Source of the DNA: Pedosphaera sp.
GTDB lineage: Bacteria > Verrucomicrobiota > Verrucomicrobiia > Limisphaerales > AAA164-E04
Direction of reading: 5' to 3'
Assembly: GCA_002690655.1 (NCBI GenBank)
Contig: NZFL01000013.1
Location: 56,203 to 120,202 of the forward strand
Length of the DNA stretch: 64,000 nt
Program-made: the position numbers and the translations under genes
In this document: positions 42,648 through 54,100 of the stretch, one piece after another
Layout of the letters: every line of letters begins with the position of its first letter
How positions within the stretch are numbered: the stretch's first letter is position 1
The notes under the pieces: generated by a model
The model's input: only the letters and a program-made list of their open reading frames with translations
Database searches by the model: none
What the model was told of the DNA's origin: nothing

Positions 42648-43460
42648 ATGGAAGATTTATCGAGAAAAGCCTCTCAGCACAATGCTGAGATATGGGACAA
42701 ATTGGTTGCCATGAAGAGTGGGTTTACAGCTACTGTCTCTGCGCGTGCTCTCAATAATCCTTTGCCCTACATCAATATTTATCAATGGTTGCCAGAAGGA
42801 GTTCACGGACGTCGTGTGCTTTGCCTGGGGGCCGGAGGTGGTAAACATGCTCCTCTATATGCAGCTGCGGGAGCAGACGTGACTGTCGTGGATATTTCTG
42901 AAGCGATGCTGGAAAAGGATCGGATCATGGCCGAACGATATGATTTTCGCATACGGAGACTTCAGCGCTGCATGACGGATCTTCATGGTTTGATGGAAAA
43001 AGAGTTTGATCTGATCATGCAACCTGTGAGTAGTTGTTATATCCAGAACATCGAAGGCCTGCATCGTGAAGTTGCTAGGGTGCTCAAACCTGGAGGCTTA
43101 TACATTGTCCAGCATAAGCAACCTTTCAGTCTGCAGACCACACCCAAACCGGAGTGTGGTAAGTATGCAGTGGAGGTTTCCGCAAGGTACCAGGGAAAGT
43201 TACCTCCCATCGATGGTAGTGAACACCGGGAATCCGGGGCCATGGAATTCCTTCACACGTTGGAAGCTCTTGTTGGTGGCTTGTGCAGGCATGGCTTCGT
43301 CATTGAAGATCTTCGTGAGCCCTGGCATGGGAATGCAGAAGCTTTGCCTGGAAGTTTTGCTCATCGCTGCGAATATGTGCCTCCTTACTTGGCTATGAAA
43401 GCTCGTAGACGCATCGATTCAGGCATTGCAATTTCACCGATCATCGCCGACAGTGTTTAA
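42648..43460 (+). CDS. Class I SAM-dependent methyltransferase
   Basis: A 270-residue cytosolic protein with the Rossmann methyltransferase core. Motif I is VLCLGAGGGKHAPLYAAAGA (about 63-82), followed by the acidic VTVVDISEAML, FDLIMQPVSSCYIQNI and the post-core VLKPGGLYIVQHK. The N-terminal ~50 residues (KASQHNAEIWDKLVAM) resemble small-molecule methyltransferases of the UbiE/ubiquinone-like group. The substrate is unknown. The gene starts at ATG 42648 and is followed by 79 bases before the DUF1573 gene, so co-transcription is possible but not shown. Confidence 0.82.
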   Translation: MEDLSRKASQHNAEIWDKLVAMKSGFTATVSARALNNPLPYINIYQWLPEGVHGRRVLCLGAGGGKHAPLYAAAGADVTVVDISEAMLEKDRIMAERYDFRIRRLQRCMTDLHGLMEKEFDLIMQPVSSCYIQNIEGLHREVARVLKPGGLYIVQHKQPFSLQTTPKPECGKYAVEVSARYQGKLPPIDGSEHRESGAMEFLHTLEALVGGLCRHGFVIEDLREPWHGNAEALPGSFAHRCEYVPPYLAMKARRRIDSGIAISPIIADSV

Positions 43461-43539
43461 CTGTTTGAATTAACCCTAATGCTGTTTCAGTTGCGTTGGC
43501 CCGTCAACGTGAGTATGAATCAATCTTTGTAATGCAAAA

Positions 43540-44550
43540 ATGAATATTTTATCGAAATTTGCTGCCTGTTTTTTTCTGGTCGGTCTGACCCTTGCGAAGG
43601 CTCAGGATAATCAAGTTGAAGCCTTTCCTGTCATTGAATTTGAAACACCTGTCTACCAATTCGGTACAGTGCAGCAAGGCGAGGAAATTCGTTACGATTT
43701 CAAGTTCTTCAATAGAGGCAACCAAGTCCTCAAAATCAAGAGTGTAAGGCCCGGTTGTGGCTGTACCACTGCAGGAGAGTTCTCCAAGTCCATTGAGCCA
43801 GGGCGTTCTGGAATTATTCCGATCAAACTTAGTACAACCAGATTCAAGGGCCCCCTAAGTAAATCGGTTACCGTTACCAGCAATGATCCAAAACATCCAA
43901 CCTCCTTCCTGCAGATCAAAGGTAAAGTCTGGATGCCAGTTGTCGTGGATCCGCAGGTTGCCGCATTCCCAGCGCTCAAGTCTCTCACGGGCGAGAAAAC
44001 TTCAATCATCAAAGTGACCAACCAGGTCGAAACGCCGCTGCAAATCAAAAATCTCAGAGTCGAAGGTGAGCGGTTCAAGGCAGTCCTCAAAACGATCACT
44101 GAAGGCAAGGAATACCAGATCGAGATCACAACGATTCCCCCTTTGATCTACGGTTCGAATCGTGGGACAATCCGTTTTGAAACCAATATTCCAGATGCAC
44201 GCAACCACCAGATCTCGGCTACTGCCTACGTCATGGCTCCCGTTCAAGTTGTTCCCAATCGGATTTTACTCAAGGAGGGAGTGCTCGCGAAGCCCATGAA
44301 AAAGTATCTGACAGTACTTTCCTACCAAGATACGCCTCTGGAATTATCTGATGTGAAAATGTCTGTTGAAGGTGTCAAGATCGACACGAATATTCTCAAC
44401 AATGGAAAACATCATCGTATGACTCTGACATTTCCAGCGGGACTCAACGTGGACGAGCTGAAGGATGCGAAGCTCACACTCAAGACCAATCACGAAGAAT
44501 TCAGTGATTTCGAGGTGCCCGTGGGTTCCTACCGGAAATTGAAAAAATAA
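43540..44550 (+). CDS. Exported DUF1573 protein
   Basis: A 336-residue protein with a signal peptide (MNILSKFAACFFLVGLTLAK). A DUF1573 domain follows at about 27-130, holding FETPVYQFGTVQQGEEIRYDFKFFN and the signature RPGCGCTTAG. A second and a third Ig/ASPM-like beta-sandwich follow (about 130-225 and 230-330). The two cysteines in CGC could be redox active or metal binding. It is the first of three genes with tiny gaps: rhodanese 3 bases later, then DoxX/MauE-like with a 4-base overlap. Together they suggest an envelope thiol/sulfur function. DUF1573 itself has no established activity. Confidence 0.85.
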   Translation: MNILSKFAACFFLVGLTLAKAQDNQVEAFPVIEFETPVYQFGTVQQGEEIRYDFKFFNRGNQVLKIKSVRPGCGCTTAGEFSKSIEPGRSGIIPIKLSTTRFKGPLSKSVTVTSNDPKHPTSFLQIKGKVWMPVVVDPQVAAFPALKSLTGEKTSIIKVTNQVETPLQIKNLRVEGERFKAVLKTITEGKEYQIEITTIPPLIYGSNRGTIRFETNIPDARNHQISATAYVMAPVQVVPNRILLKEGVLAKPMKKYLTVLSYQDTPLELSDVKMSVEGVKIDTNILNNGKHHRMTLTFPAGLNVDELKDAKLTLKTNHEEFSDFEVPVGSYRKLKK

Positions 44551-44553
44551 TGG

Positions 44554-45234
44554 GTGTTACAGCTCTTTTCGCAAGGTATATTTTTGGCTTCATCCAAGGA
44601 TCTCAACAGTAGCTGGCCTGAATGGTTGTTTGTGCTTGGACTCGGAACTGCTTTGTCAGTAATCCTGAACCATCATTCGAGCAATGGTCTGGATGTGAGT
44701 CGTGATTACTTTCTCAGTGCCGAGACAATTTCATTTAACGATTCCAACTCGGGGAGGCAGCATTCTTCCGGTCACTCATTCGAAACGGAAGTTCAGCAAT
44801 CGATTGAACGGCTTATGCAGAAAGGGTTTCAGCCCAAAAGTACTGCTGAAGTTGTCGCGCTGATGGAAGATCCACGTTTGGAATCTGGTGAAGTTGTTCT
44901 CATTGACGCTCGAAATGAAACCCTTTTTCAAGAGCGACACATTCCCGGCGCCTACCTACTGGATCATTATAAAATAGACCAATACATTGATCTGGTGCTG
45001 CCGATGTGTCAGATCGCTGAACAGGTGATCGTTTACTGCAGTGGTGGTCATTGTGAAGACAGCGAATTCACCGCAAGAGATCTCCAACAATTGGGCGTCC
45101 CACAGGATAAACTTTTTATCTATGCAGCAGGCATGCGTGGATGGAACGGGGGAGCCAATCCAATCGCCATGGGAGATCGGTTTGATGATTTTGAAGAACT
45201 GCATTCCATGCAGCAGACCCAAGAGACACCATGA
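44554..45234 (+). CDS. Membrane-anchored rhodanese-domain protein
   Basis: A 226-residue protein with a single hydrophobic segment (about 22-38, WPEWLFVLGLGTALSVIL) and a C-terminal rhodanese domain. VVLIDARNETLFQERHIPGA (114-133) is the CH2A-like part, and the active-site loop is YCSGGHCEDS (Cys162, with a second Cys167). Rhodaneses carry persulfide on the loop Cys, and the domain probably faces the periplasm. GTG 44554 is the only in-frame start near the previous stop; an overlapping ATG at 44550 reads out of frame and is short. The stop overlaps the DoxX-like start by 4 bases. In this operon it may pass sulfur to or from the membrane thiol protein; this is inference. Confidence 0.82.
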   Translation: MLQLFSQGIFLASSKDLNSSWPEWLFVLGLGTALSVILNHHSSNGLDVSRDYFLSAETISFNDSNSGRQHSSGHSFETEVQQSIERLMQKGFQPKSTAEVVALMEDPRLESGEVVLIDARNETLFQERHIPGAYLLDHYKIDQYIDLVLPMCQIAEQVIVYCSGGHCEDSEFTARDLQQLGVPQDKLFIYAAGMRGWNGGANPIAMGDRFDDFEELHSMQQTQETP

Positions 45235-45710
45235 AGGACATTGCTGCTTTTGTGACTCGCGTAATCATTGGAGGAATGTTCATCTATCTTGGCTGGACCA
45301 AGACGCTGGACCCAGTGACTTTTCTCAAGAGTATCCGCGAATTTGATATTCTTCAAACCCCCTGGCAAATGAACGTCGTCGCAGCTTGGTTGCCCTGGTT
45401 TGAAGTCTGGTGCGGTTTATTGCTGATGCTGGGCGTTGGAGTCAGGGCGAGCGCATTGAGTTTAGGAGCACTTCTGGTTGCGTTTACTAGCATGGTTTCA
45501 TGGCGTGCTCTGGACTTATATTCAGCTGGCGGTATTGCGTTTTGTGATATCCAATTTGACTGTGGATGCGGTAATGGAGAGGTAATCGTCTGCCACAAAC
45601 TCGTTCAAAATGTGGTGCTCATTTCCTTTTCTTTTTGGATAGCATGCATAAAAAACCACAAATTCGCTTTATTGCCAGCAATCCGGTTTTCGTTTCAATC
45701 AGGAAGGTAA
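45231..45710 (+). CDS. DoxX/MauE-like membrane protein
   Basis: A 159-residue inner-membrane protein with four hydrophobic helices (about 5-24, 48-68, 72-90, 118-140). N-terminal FVTRVIIGGMFIYLGWTK is typical for DoxX. Cysteines at 105, 111, 113 and 121 (FCDIQFDCGCGNG) match the CGC site of MauE-type proteins, which are linked to disulfide chemistry. It overlaps the rhodanese gene by 4 bases and closes the DUF1573-rhodanese-DoxX operon. It may deliver electrons between quinone and thiols, or process sulfur compounds, as some DoxX/DoxD relatives do. The exact reaction is unknown. Confidence 0.8.
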   Translation: MKDIAAFVTRVIIGGMFIYLGWTKTLDPVTFLKSIREFDILQTPWQMNVVAAWLPWFEVWCGLLLMLGVGVRASALSLGALLVAFTSMVSWRALDLYSAGGIAFCDIQFDCGCGNGEVIVCHKLVQNVVLISFSFWIACIKNHKFALLPAIRFSFQSGR

Positions 45711-45718
45711 TGAATTGC

Positions 45719-46192
45719 TCATTTCTCCAATTTAGCCGTTTTTTTGTTCGTGCTCTTTCGTAAATCAGCAAGTGCTCGTTTGTGGCCCTTTTGGGCTGCC
45801 ATAACGAGAAGTCTGTGACTCATGGCAGGTTGTGGTCTTAAAGGGTTTCCTTTCTCATAAATTTTTGCCAATGCATACATCGCCTGAGTTTGTCCACGAC
45901 GGACCTGACCCCATAATCTCTCTATTCGGGATAGAATTTGATCTCTGGAAATTGCTTTGGAATCGCTTTGAGCCCACGGAGTGATTGCTTTTGGGCTTTG
46001 CTTTTGTTGAGCGAATGTTTGGGCTCCCCCTCCTTGCACTATTTGTGGCCGGGCAAGCACAGATCCAAAAAACACGCCTCGTGCAGGATGCATGATGGTT
46101 GGCCTCGAGACGGCGTAAAAGCCCTGAGCCAGTGAAATCTGTATTGAGCCCGATAAGCTAATTAAAACGAAAGTGACAAGTAATATTTTCAT
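45719..46192 (-). CDS. Small exported protein with Sel1-like repeats
   Basis: A 157-residue protein with a signal peptide (MKILLVTFVLISLSGSIQISLAQG), a low-complexity middle, and two helical Sel1-like repeats near the C-terminus (QAMYALAKIYEKG, SHRLLVMAAQKGHKRALADL). The repeats suggest protein binding in the periplasm. It is convergent with the DoxX gene, with only 8 bases between stops, and lies far from related genes. Function unknown. Confidence 0.65.
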   Translation of the reverse strand: MKILLVTFVLISLSGSIQISLAQGFYAVSRPTIMHPARGVFFGSVLARPQIVQGGGAQTFAQQKQSPKAITPWAQSDSKAISRDQILSRIERLWGQVRRGQTQAMYALAKIYEKGNPLRPQPAMSHRLLVMAAQKGHKRALADLRKSTNKKTAKLEK

Positions 46193-46431
46193 GTGTCATG
46201 TTTTAACTTATATTCACTTCTCCATATATCTTCAAGGGCGAACCATGTCTAATTCGATGCGTGTGATATTTTTTGAGCTCTTTGGAGTTCGGTTGCGGCG
46301 TGAGTGGAGGCCATACTCTTTGGCTCCCGAGGGGAAGGGCTCGACGTTATGGCGTGCAGCCATCGGTCTGATTTTTTGGCCTTAAACGCGCCTCTGTCTT
46401 GAAACGGACATCTCAATTAGCGCGAAATGTG

Positions 46432-48006
46432 TCAGGCGTTTTTGATTGCCTGAGCGCACCTCAACCCGTCCAAAGCAGCACTGACAATACCGCCTGCATA
46501 GCCTGCTCCTTCACCGCAAGGATATAATCCTTTGACCATGGGGTGTTCGAGAGAATCGGGATCCCTTGGGATTCTTACGGGTGAACTGGTTCGAGTTTCA
46601 AAACCGATAAGGATGGCCGAATCAGTAATGTAGCCTGGCATCTGGTTGCCAAAGAGTGTGAAGCCTTGCTTCAGTCTTCGAGTGATTTCGGCGGGTAATA
46701 ATTCATTCAGGTCAACCGATTCAGTGCCAGGAAAATAGCTGGTCTTGGGTAATGTCGACGAAACTGCTCCTTTGAGGAAATCGGTGACTCGCTGAGCAGG
46801 TGCAACCTGGCCTCCTCCACCAGCTTGCTTGGCAGCGTGTTCGATTTTTTGTTGATAAATAATGCCAGCCAGCGGCCCGTGTTCTTTTTCGTAATGTGAG
46901 GTATCTTCTGGTTCGACTGTGACGACCATACCACTGTTGGCAAAAGCAGAATCTCTTCTGGATAAGCTCATGCCATTCACCACGATTTCGGAATTGGAAG
47001 TGGCTGCTGGAACAATGAAGCCGCCGGGGCACATGCAAAAGGAATGGACTCCGCGATGATCAATTTTTGTAGCCAATCGATAACTTGCAGCGGGGAGTGC
47101 ATTTGGCCGTTTCTCTCCTGATTGCAGGTGATACTGATGAAGGTCGACGAAAGATTGGGAATGTTCGATGCGGACTCCTATCGCAAAAGGTTTTGATTCA
47201 AGAAGGATCTTTTTGTCATTTAGCAACTGATAAATATCGCGTGCCGAATGTCCCGTTGCGAGAATCACCGCGTTTGCTTCAAAGGATTGATTTTCATTGC
47301 ATACAACTCCAGCGATACGGCCCTTCGAGAGGATCAAGTCCGTGACCTTAGTTTGAAAATGCACTTCGCCACCGGCAGCCATTACCGATTCACGCATCTT
47401 TCGGACTACATTGGGCAATAAATTTGAGCCAATGTGGGGATGTGATTCGATGAGAATGTTCTCCGGGGCCCCGTGCGCAACTAGAGTGCGGTAAATGTCC
47501 GCAACCGGCCCCCGCTTTTTGGCTCGTGTGTAAAGTTTTCCATCCGAAAAAGTTCCTGCACCACCCTCCCCGAAACAATAGTTCGATTCTTCGTTTACTA
47601 CTCCTTCTCTTAACAGAGGGGCCAAGTCGAATCGACGGGAAGAAACGTCCTTTCCACGCTCCAATACAATGGGTTGCATTCCAAGCGAAATGACTTGCAG
47701 TGCGGCAAACAATCCGGCTGGACCACTGCCTACGATGATCACCTTACGGGCTTTTTCAGGGATTTTCAGGTAACTGTTTGCGGGAGATTCTAATTCTGGC
47801 AGCGACGTATCCAGCCCCACATCGAGTCGGAGTTGAACTTTGATTGTTCTCTGGCGTGCATCGATGGATCGTTTTCGCAGTCGAACTTCTTTTATCCGCT
47901 CCAAAGGCACACCCAAAGCATCGGCACATGCACGTTTCCACGCGTCTTTAGATTCACTTTCTTCGAGCGTTAGGAGGATGTTTACCTGTGGTGTGTCATG
48001 ATCCAT
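46432..48006 (-). CDS. FAD-dependent dehydrogenase, COG2509 type
   Basis: A 524-residue cytoplasmic flavoprotein. The N-terminal ~85 residues are a COG2509-type region (NILLTLEESESKDAWKRAC, LRKRSIDARQRTIKVQL). The FAD Rossmann fold follows with VIIVGSGPAGLFAAL near 92, then CFGEGGAGTFSDGKLYTR, VILATGHSARD, FCMCPGGFIVPA and a C-terminal GEGAGYAGGIVSAALDG. Proteins of this group are widespread but biochemically uncharacterised. The gene stands alone on the minus strand, divergent from the CotH giant. Family assignment is secure, substrate not. Confidence 0.88.
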   Translation of the reverse strand: MDHDTPQVNILLTLEESESKDAWKRACADALGVPLERIKEVRLRKRSIDARQRTIKVQLRLDVGLDTSLPELESPANSYLKIPEKARKVIIVGSGPAGLFAALQVISLGMQPIVLERGKDVSSRRFDLAPLLREGVVNEESNYCFGEGGAGTFSDGKLYTRAKKRGPVADIYRTLVAHGAPENILIESHPHIGSNLLPNVVRKMRESVMAAGGEVHFQTKVTDLILSKGRIAGVVCNENQSFEANAVILATGHSARDIYQLLNDKKILLESKPFAIGVRIEHSQSFVDLHQYHLQSGEKRPNALPAASYRLATKIDHRGVHSFCMCPGGFIVPAATSNSEIVVNGMSLSRRDSAFANSGMVVTVEPEDTSHYEKEHGPLAGIIYQQKIEHAAKQAGGGGQVAPAQRVTDFLKGAVSSTLPKTSYFPGTESVDLNELLPAEITRRLKQGFTLFGNQMPGYITDSAILIGFETRTSSPVRIPRDPDSLEHPMVKGLYPCGEGAGYAGGIVSAALDGLRCAQAIKNA

Positions 48007-48101
48007 GAGTAAGCCATTTTGCTCCCTGATGAACCTGATTACAATGTTCTGTTTTTGAAAACGATTTAGTATTTTGAAATGGCCTGAATTTTGCTCTGCA
48101 T

Positions 48102-51100
48102 TTGACCATGCGAAATAAATGGTTTCTCCAAGTGTGTGTGATCCTGTGCTTGACTTTCTCGTTTTCCGCCCAGTCGAAAGGTCAGGTAGTGATTTCCGAG
48201 TTCATGGCAAGCAATGGGCTCACTGCTCAAGATGAAGATGGAGGCAGTTCAGATTGGATTGAGCTCTACAATCCCTCCAATGTAAGCGTCGATTTAACAG
48301 GTTGGTTTCTGAGCAATGATGCGGACAATCTCACTGAATGGCAATTTCCGTCGACCATATTGGCCCCCAAAGAATTGTTGATAGTGTGGGCGTCGGGCAA
48401 GGACCGAAAAAATCCGGACAAACCGTTGCATACCAATTTCAAGCTTAACTCCGATGGAGAATTTCTGGCATTAATACATTCTGATGGAGTGAGTCTTGCA
48501 ACAGCGTTCAATCCTTATCCAACGCAATACCGCGATGTGTCTTATGGGCAGGGGCAGGTTGTAAGTGAATCGGTTCTGTTGAATTCCGGGGCTGACTTGA
48601 AGTTTCGTATTGCGGATGGTCCTGCCGAATCAACGCAGTGGTATCAAAGCGGATTTTCTGATGCTCATTGGTCTACGGGAAAGGCTGGCATTGGGTATCA
48701 GGCCTTCACTCCGGGTTTTACCGTTCAAAAAATAGACGCTCGTTCGCCTGTTAGGCATATTAACACGGCGGAGTCAGTGATCAAAACTCCTTCTTTACAA
48801 TTGGGTTCTGTCACCGAGGTGGCTCCTTTTCTCAACTTTTTTGATACAGGAGGTGCTGGCAATTATGGTGATGATGCACCTTTTCCTGGTGTGAGTATCG
48901 GGGTTAATCAAGATGATTTTGTGGTTCTGGCAATCGGAACCGTGATCATTCCCGAAGACGGTTACTGGTCTTTTGGTGTCAATAGCGATGACGGATTCAG
49001 TCTTGAGGTGGGAGACCAAAGTATGTCTTTTCCAAACCCCAGAGCGCCTGCTGACACTGTGGCTGTCATGCAATTTGCCAAAGCTGGGGCATATCCAGTG
49101 CGTCTTGTGTTCTATGAACGGGGAGGAGGAGCCGGTCTCGAGCTCTTTGCGGCACAGGGTCGATTTCGCCGCTTTGATGGAAGTAAATTTCGATTGGTTG
49201 GTGATGTAGCCAATGGCGGTCTGGAAGTTCAGACCACCGTTGGCGCAGGGGGAGGCAACTCTTCCCTTCAAACGGATATTATCGATCAGATGCACGAACA
49301 GCACTCTGCTTTCTACTCTCGAATTCCATTCAATGTTGCTGATCCTGAACAGTTGGAATCATTGACCTTGAAGCTGAAGTATGACGATGGTTTCGTTGCC
49401 TTTTTGAACGGAGTAGAAGTGGCGCGGGACAAGGCGCCGAGCAATGTTGCGTGGAACAGCAATGCGACAGGTATACACGGTGCTTTGCAATGGGAGAGTT
49501 TTGCCATCACTACCTTCATGTCGGAATTGAAGTCTGGTTCAAATTTGCTGGCTGTTCAGGTACTCAATGCTGGAGCCGATGATGCGGATGTTTTTCTGGA
49601 TGCCTCTCTCTCGGAATACAAGGTAGAGGAAAAGGCCAATCACTATTTCGCTGAGGCAACACCGGGAGAACTTAATGCAGAAGGATCCTTGGCCTTTGTG
49701 GCGGATACGAAATTTGATCAGGATCGCGGGTTTTACACGAGTCCATTTGATCTGACCATCGAGACCTCAACGGAGTTCGCGCTGATCCGCTATACACTGG
49801 ATGGTACGGAACCTTCCCCCACCAATGGCCGGACCTTTGGTGACCCTGTCACCATTAATCAAACAACAACCGTCCGGGCCAGGGCATTTCGCGAAGGATA
49901 CGAGCCTTCCAATACAGACACCCAGACCTATATCTTTCTCGAGGATGTGATTCAACAGGCCTCCAATGGACGGGCTCCGGAAGGGTGGCCGGCACAATGG
50001 GGAAGTAATACGGTTGATTACGGAATGGATCCTGAGGTCGTCAATCATCCTGATTATCGTGACACCATCATCGAGGACATGCAGACGATTCCCTCCTATT
50101 CCATTGTAATGGATCTGGATGACATGTTTGGTTCTTCAAACGGAATCTATGCCAACCCCTCCCGAGATGGTCGTCAATGGGAGCGTCCTTGTTCGGTCGA
50201 GCTCATTTATCCCGACGGAGAGGATGGTTTTCAAATCAATGCCGGGATTCGAGTAAGAGGTGGTTTTAGTCGGAGCACGAACAATCCCAAACATGCCCTG
50301 CGTCTCTTTTTCCGAAATGAATACGGCGAACCCAAATTAAATTATCCAGTCTTTGGCGAAGATGCAGCTCAATCCTTTGATGGATTTGACCTCAGGACAT
50401 TTCAAAACTACTCCTGGAGTTTTCAGGGAGACAGTCGTGGTATCTTTCTGAGGGATCAATACAATCGGGATCTTCAATTGGCCATGGGACACAACGCTGA
50501 GCGTGGCGAGTATGTGCATCTCTACATCAACGGCATGTACTGGGGCTTGTATAACACAGTGGAGCGCCCCGAGGCGTCATACGGAGAATCATATTATGGA
50601 GGCGATAAAGATGATTATGATGTCGTCAAGGTAGAAGCGGGTCCCTACACGATCAACGCAACGGATGGCAACCTCGAAGACTGGCGCACTCTTTTTGATG
50701 CGGCACGGGCAGGATTTTCAAGTGATGCCGCTTATCAGCGTGTCTTGGGGAATAATCCTGATGGGACGCGCAATCCTGAATATCCCGTGTTGGTGGATGT
50801 GCCCAACTTAATCGATTACATGCTGATCATCCTTTATGGCGGAAACCTGGACGCTCCAATCTCTAACTTCCTGGGCAACACCCGGCCAAATAATTTTTAT
50901 TCGATACGCAATCGGCTGGGTGATTTTGGCTTCCAGCATTTTGTGCATGATGCGGAGCATACTTTATTGAATGTAAATCAGAATCGGACAGGCCCTTACA
51001 GTGCGGGAAGTAGTTTTCAATATTTTAATCCGCAATATTTATGGCAGAAACTGCAGGATAACGATGAGTTCCGTTTGAAGGTCGCCGACCATATTCACAA

Positions 51101-54100
51101 ACACATGTTCAACGGTGGTGTCTTGACTCGCGAACAGGCAACTGAACTTTTCCTGAAACGCAAAGAGGAAATAGACCGGGCCGTGGTTGCAGAATCGGCA
51201 CGCTGGGGGGATTCCAAAAGGTCGGATCCATTCACAAGAGACAATGCCTGGATCCGTACGATCAACAACGTGGTCAACAATTTTATACGGCGCAGAGCCG
51301 ATATTGTTTTCAGTCAATTACAGCAAGATGAACTATACCCGGATGTTAACGCACCTGTCTTGAACCAGTTCGGCGGGATTGTGGGGGATGGTTTTCTATT
51401 GGAAGTGAATAAGGGGAATGCGAATCGAGTTTATTTCACACTGGATGGAAGTGATCCGAGATTAATGGGAGGCGGTTTTGCTCCAGGTGCACGGCTTTAT
51501 CAAGGAGCCATTCCGATAACCGGTCAAGTGCAGTTTGCTGCACGAGGAATGAGTAATGGCGAGTGGAGTGCACTTGCCAAAACAGATTTTATTGTAGAAC
51601 GGTCCTTTAATGAGCTGTTAGTGACTGAGATCATGTATCATCCCAACTCGGATGATCCTGCAGTCGATGAAGATGATTATGAGTTTATCGAACTTAAAAA
51701 TACAGCGTCCACACCGCTTGATTTAAGCGGCGTGTTTTTTACGGATGGTATCAGTTTCACGTTTCCAAATGGCTTCACCATGGAACCGCGAGCCCATCTG
51801 GTTTTGGCAAGGAATGAAGCGATGTTTCGAAGTCGATATCCTACGGTCTCGTTGGCTGGCATTTATACGGGAAGTTTGAATAACGGGGGTGAGCGGCTTA
51901 CTCTTAACCATGCTGCTGGAGGCATTATTTTTTCACTGGAATATGATGATGCTCAACCATGGCCTGTAACACCGGATGGGGATGGTTTTTCATTGGTTCC
52001 ATTGCAAACCTCTCAATTGCACGATCAATCCCAGGTTTCTTCGTGGCGTGCGTCCAGTCAATTTTGGGGAAGCCCGGGTAGAGAGGATATGAATCATGGG
52101 ATTCCCAGGATTCTTGTTACTGAAATTCTGCCTCACACTGATTTTCCTCAAGTGGACTCGGTCGAGCTGTTTAATCCGGGAGAGGAAGCAGCTGACATTG
52201 GGGGATGGTATTTAACCGATGATAAGAAAGTGCCGTCCAAATATGTTTTTCCACAGGGAACGCGGATTCCTTCCGGTGCTTATCTGGTGGTGACGGAGTC
52301 TGATTTCAATTCAATACCCGGTATCGATCCCAGTTTTACATTCAGCTCTATTGGAGAATCCGTTTTTCTATTTTCTGCTGACGCTCAAGGCGAACTCACG
52401 GGTTACAGTCATGGTTTTGACTTTGGTGCCTCTGCAAACGGTGTTTCCTTTGGGCAATATTACACCAGCGGCGGTCAGGTGCATTACCCTCCGCAAAGCC
52501 AATTGACCTTGGGTGCATCGAATGCTGAGCCATTGGTGGGGCCTGTGGTGATCAATGAAATCGGCTATGCTCCGGACGCAGGTAAACCAGAATTCCTGGA
52601 AATTAAAAATATTTCCAATCAACGCATCACTCTTTTTGATTCGGAGGCTCCATCCAATACATGGAAAGTGGAAGGCATCGGGTTTTCCTTTCCCATGGGC
52701 GTTTTGATGGATCCCGATGAAATCATGCTGATTGTGAATGTGAGTCCGGATCAGTTCCGTTCTGTCTTTGCCATTCCAGGAAATGTCAGGGTTTTTGGGC
52801 CCTTTGAGGGTAATCTGCAGGCCAACGGTGAACGCATACGATTGATGCGCCCAGATACACCAAATATTACAACCGATGGAGAAGTTGTTCCCATGATCGC
52901 TGTGGATGAGGTGAGGTATGATAACACACTGCCATGGCCTGACTTGAGCTTGAGTTCCGGAGCTTCCATTGAGCGTCTAGATTCCCGGTCCTACGGGGAT
53001 GATCCCATCAATTGGCGGTCGAGCCAGGATCAACCTTCACCGGGGGTCGAAAATGATGGCAACAAAGCTCCTATTGCAATTGCTGGAACAGATCAGGCAA
53101 TTACCGTGCTGAGCTTACCAGCTGTGTTCGAACTCAATGGGAAAGTTCAGGATGATGGATTGCCTGAATCTTCCGAAAACTTGAGCGTTCACTGGAAACA
53201 GATTTCTGGACCGGGTGTTTTGTATTTTGAAGACTCAGGTCTTGCGCAAACTCGAGTGTCTGCTCCAGGGGTGGGGGACTGGGTTGTTGAATTATCCGTA
53301 TCCGATGGTGCCTTGATTTCAACCTCACAGCTGAAGCTCACCGTTGAAAGGCTGGTAGGTAATCAAACTCTGATCGCATCAGGCTCTGCCTGGAAATACA
53401 TGGATGATGACATGGCTCAGCCTGATCAATGGGTTCATTTGGATTTCAGTGATGCGGAGTGGAAATCGGGAAGTGCTCAGTTTGGGTATGGAGACGGGGA
53501 TGAGAGAACTGTGATATCATTCGGAGGAAACGCGTCCGATAAAGCGGTCACTTATTATTTCCGTAAAGCTATCCAGATAGCTCGGTCATCGAGTGTGCAG
53601 AGCGTGAAACTTGGCCTGATTCGCGATGATGGCGCGATCGTTTATTTGAATGGGCAGGAAATCCTCCGCCATAATCTGTCTGAAGCTGATGTGTCTCATC
53701 AGACATTTGCCCTGGCTGCAGTGGGTGGGGATGATGAAAATACCTTTTTTGAATCCTCGGTAGATCCCGATCTGCTTGTTGAAGGGCAGAATGTGATTGC
53801 CGTGGAAATACATCAAGCCAATGCCACTAGCAGTGACATTAGTTTTGATATGCAATTGAGCGCTGAATTGTTTCCTGATAATCGCGCTCCAGAAGTTGAA
53901 TTGGTCGATGAGATTACCGCTGAACCAGGGATTTGGGTAGCCCTGGAAGGTGAATGGAGCGATGATGGCTTGCCATTGCAGCCCGGGCTTACTGAGGTTC
54001 AATGGGAACAAGTATCTGGTCCAGGTGAGGTTTCCTTCCAAAATGATTCCCTCATACCCACGATGGTCCGCTTTCCTTTTACCGGCGATTACTTGCTCCA

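Noticed and set aside
46173..46385. Small plus-strand frame (70 codons) between the Sel1-like gene and the flavoprotein gene
   Set aside because: It overlaps the start of the Sel1-like gene, has no ribosome-binding site and no recognisable domain. It could be a relic, but support is too thin.
48795..49304. 169-residue minus-strand frame
   Set aside because: It is antisense to the PA14-like part of the CotH protein and has no protein-like features.
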